A stretch of 14,991 bases of DNA, taken from JBBFMJ01 sp037441225. Its GTDB lineage: Bacteria > Acidobacteriota > Thermoanaerobaculia > UBA2201. Below, piece after piece: positions 13,756 through 14,991 of the stretch. Under the pieces are notes generated by a model that searched no databases, was not told the DNA's origin, and worked only from the letters and a program-made list of their open reading frames with translations. Each line of letters opens with the position of its first letter. Within the stretch, counting starts at the first letter, position 1. Both the position numbers and the translations under genes were made by a program. The DNA lies in assembly GCA_037441225.1 (NCBI GenBank), contig JBBISU010000078.1:1-14991 (forward strand). The letters run 5' to 3'.

Positions 13756-14861
13756 CAGAAGTAATATCTTTAAATTTTCCAAAAGAAATTAAAAAATTTT
13801 TTAAAGTTCCCTTCAGAATTTATAAAGATCCCCTTTGGGTTCCTCCTCTATGGATGGATTTTAAAAAATTACTAAGTCCAAAAAACCCCTTTTTTAAACA
13901 TTCAAAAATTAAACTTTTTATTGCTTTAAAAGATAAAAAAGAAGTGGGAAGAATTGCATACATAAAAGATGAAAATTTTATAAAATTTCATAATTTAAAT
14001 CATGGGCACTTTGGCTTCTTTGAATGTATAAATGACACAGATGTCGCAAAGTCCCTTTTTAAAGAAGTTGAAAGGGAAGCAAAAATTGATAATTTAGATG
14101 CAATAATAGGTCCTTTCAATCCTTCTACAAATGAAAGTTGTGGAACTTTGATATGGGGTCCTCCAGAACCCCCCTTTCTTATGATGACTTATAATCCAGA
14201 ATATTATCCTAAAATAATTGAGGAAAATGGATATCAAAAGATAAAGGATCTTTTTGCATTTATTGCTCCTGTAACAGATTTACCCTTACAACGCCTTGAA
14301 AGAATTTCAAATGAGGTTTACAAAAAAAATAATGTGAAGGTAAGAAAAGCAAATTTAAAAAATTTTGAAGAAGAATTAAAAAAAATTAGAATAATTTACA
14401 ATGAGGCATGGGAAAAAAATTGGGGATTTGTCCCCTTAGAAGAAGAGGAAATGACCTTTTTAGCCCATAGGCTAAAACCCCTTTGCATTCCAGAACTTTT
14501 GCAAATTGCTTTTTTTGAAGAAGAGCCAGCTGGATTTATAATGACCCTTCCAAATGTTAATGAAGTATTTATCCACTTAAAAGGTTATTTAACTCCATTT
14601 GCTATGCTTAAAATACTTTATTTTTCAAAAAAAATTACAGGGCTGAGGCTTTTAACACTTGGTGTAAGGGAAAAGTTTAGAAAAATGGGAATTGATGGTT
14701 GTCTTTATTATGAATCATTAAAAAATGGTTTAAAAATGAAATATAAAAGGGCAGAATTTTCTTGGATTTTGGAAGACAATATAATAACCCAAAAAGCAGT
14801 CCGATTAATGGGCGGAAAACATTACAAAACCTATAGGATTTATATTAAGAATTTAAAATAA
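13752..14861 (+). CDS. bcerS: GNAT-fold N-acyltransferase, probable bacterial ceramide synthase (bCerS, YghO-like family)
   Basis: This 369-aa protein shows the pattern I associate with the large GNAT-like family containing E. coli YghO and Caulobacter CCNA_01212 (bCerS): DPLWVPPL (26-33), NPFFKH (45-50), GHFGFFE (85-91), GPFNPSTN (120-127), 'MMTYNPEYY' (144-152), YNEAW and WGFVPL (216-229), and a C-terminal GNAT part with LGVREKFRKMGID (303-315, acyl-thioester pyrophosphate loop), SWILEDN (337-343) and 'MGGKHYKTYRIY' (353-364). In the Caulobacter pathway this enzyme N-acylates 3-ketosphinganine to an oxidised ceramide. It starts with TTG overlapping the spt stop by 4 nt, with AGGA 8 nt upstream, so the two proteins are probably made in fixed proportion. 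No membrane helix is evident. The family match is from memory of its motifs; another lipid or amine acyltransfer is possible. Confidence 0.75.
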   Translation: MTEVISLNFPKEIKKFFKVPFRIYKDPLWVPPLWMDFKKLLSPKNPFFKHSKIKLFIALKDKKEVGRIAYIKDENFIKFHNLNHGHFGFFECINDTDVAKSLFKEVEREAKIDNLDAIIGPFNPSTNESCGTLIWGPPEPPFLMMTYNPEYYPKIIEENGYQKIKDLFAFIAPVTDLPLQRLERISNEVYKKNNVKVRKANLKNFEEELKKIRIIYNEAWEKNWGFVPLEEEEMTFLAHRLKPLCIPELLQIAFFEEEPAGFIMTLPNVNEVFIHLKGYLTPFAMLKILYFSKKITGLRLLTLGVREKFRKMGIDGCLYYESLKNGLKMKYKRAEFSWILEDNIITQKAVRLMGGKHYKTYRIYIKNLK

Positions 14862-14881
14862 ATAACAAATTTCAATTAAAA

Positions 14882-14909
14882 ATATATTAAATTTAAAAAA
14901 TTAATATAT
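14882..14909 (+). terminator. Weak AT hairpin after the operon
   Basis: ATATATTAA (14882-14890) and TTAATATAT (14901-14909) form a perfect 9-bp stem with a 10-nt loop, followed by GGTTTTTG. The stem is all A-T, so it is a poor intrinsic terminator and could be chance in such AT-rich DNA. Nothing else in 14862-14991 looks like a gene. Confidence 0.25.
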
Positions 14910-14928
14910 GGTTTTTGCAGCCACTTTT

Positions 14929-14963
14929 ATAAATTAACTTAACCCAAGTTGCTCAATTTTATT
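14929..14963 (-). repeat. Sequence similar, in inverted orientation, to positions 32-65
   Basis: The reverse complement of this stretch aligns to 32-65. The best part is 22 nt, with 19 identities over acaattgtgcaagttggg and its flank, plus a gapped extension. Both copies are noncoding and lie just outside gene ends. A dispersed repeat or chance are both possible. Confidence 0.3.
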
Positions 14964-14991
14964 GATTAATAGTTTTTAATAATAAAGATTT

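Overview
The window is about 15 kb of very AT-rich bacterial DNA. It is densely packed: one gene and one gene remnant on the minus strand, then about 13 kb of plus-strand genes. It has Shine-Dalgarno sites, sigma70-type promoters, a bacterial Pol III alpha subunit, ribosomal protein bL19, a bactofilin and a prokaryotic OPT transporter, so it is chromosomal and bacterial. The low GC and the divergent forms of familiar genes suggest an uncultured lineage. A sphingolipid-type gene set makes a diderm likely. I cannot name the phylum from the sequence.

Left part (1-1887): a 5'-truncated RCC1-repeat gene remnant (58-447, minus) lies just beyond the end of a class II aldolase-like gene (483-1706, minus). 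The 181-nt gap between that aldolase and dnaE holds two back-to-back promoters. One drives the aldolase and has a strong Shine-Dalgarno site after it. The other (TTGACT-17 bp-TATAAT) is placed so that the dnaE transcript should begin at or next to its ATG, so dnaE looks leaderless.

Middle (1888-8482): a short DnaE alpha subunit (970 aa) with intact polymerase aspartates, a degraded PHP metal site and no tau-binding C-terminus. An imperfect inverted repeat follows, then a promoter and tRNA-Gly(CCC). The tRNA is followed after 25 nt by a bactofilin, a LipM/LplA-like lipoyl-pathway transferase, an OPT transporter and rplS.

Right part (8482-14861): a 1032-aa TPR protein with acidic linkers is followed, without a break, by three coupled genes: an SDR/epimerase-like reductase, a serine palmitoyltransferase-type alpha-oxoamine synthase and a large GNAT-fold acyltransferase. 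This trio matches the bacterial ceramide pathway described in Caulobacter (CerR, SPT, bCerS). It is the most interesting feature here: a compact ceramide-synthesis operon in what seems to be a distant, AT-rich lineage. From the tRNA to the last gene (4919-14861) no gap between genes exceeds 28 nt and I see no convincing internal terminator, so translation, envelope and lipid genes may share one long transcript. The last 130 nt hold no gene, only a weak AT hairpin and a sequence resembling the inverse of one at the left edge.
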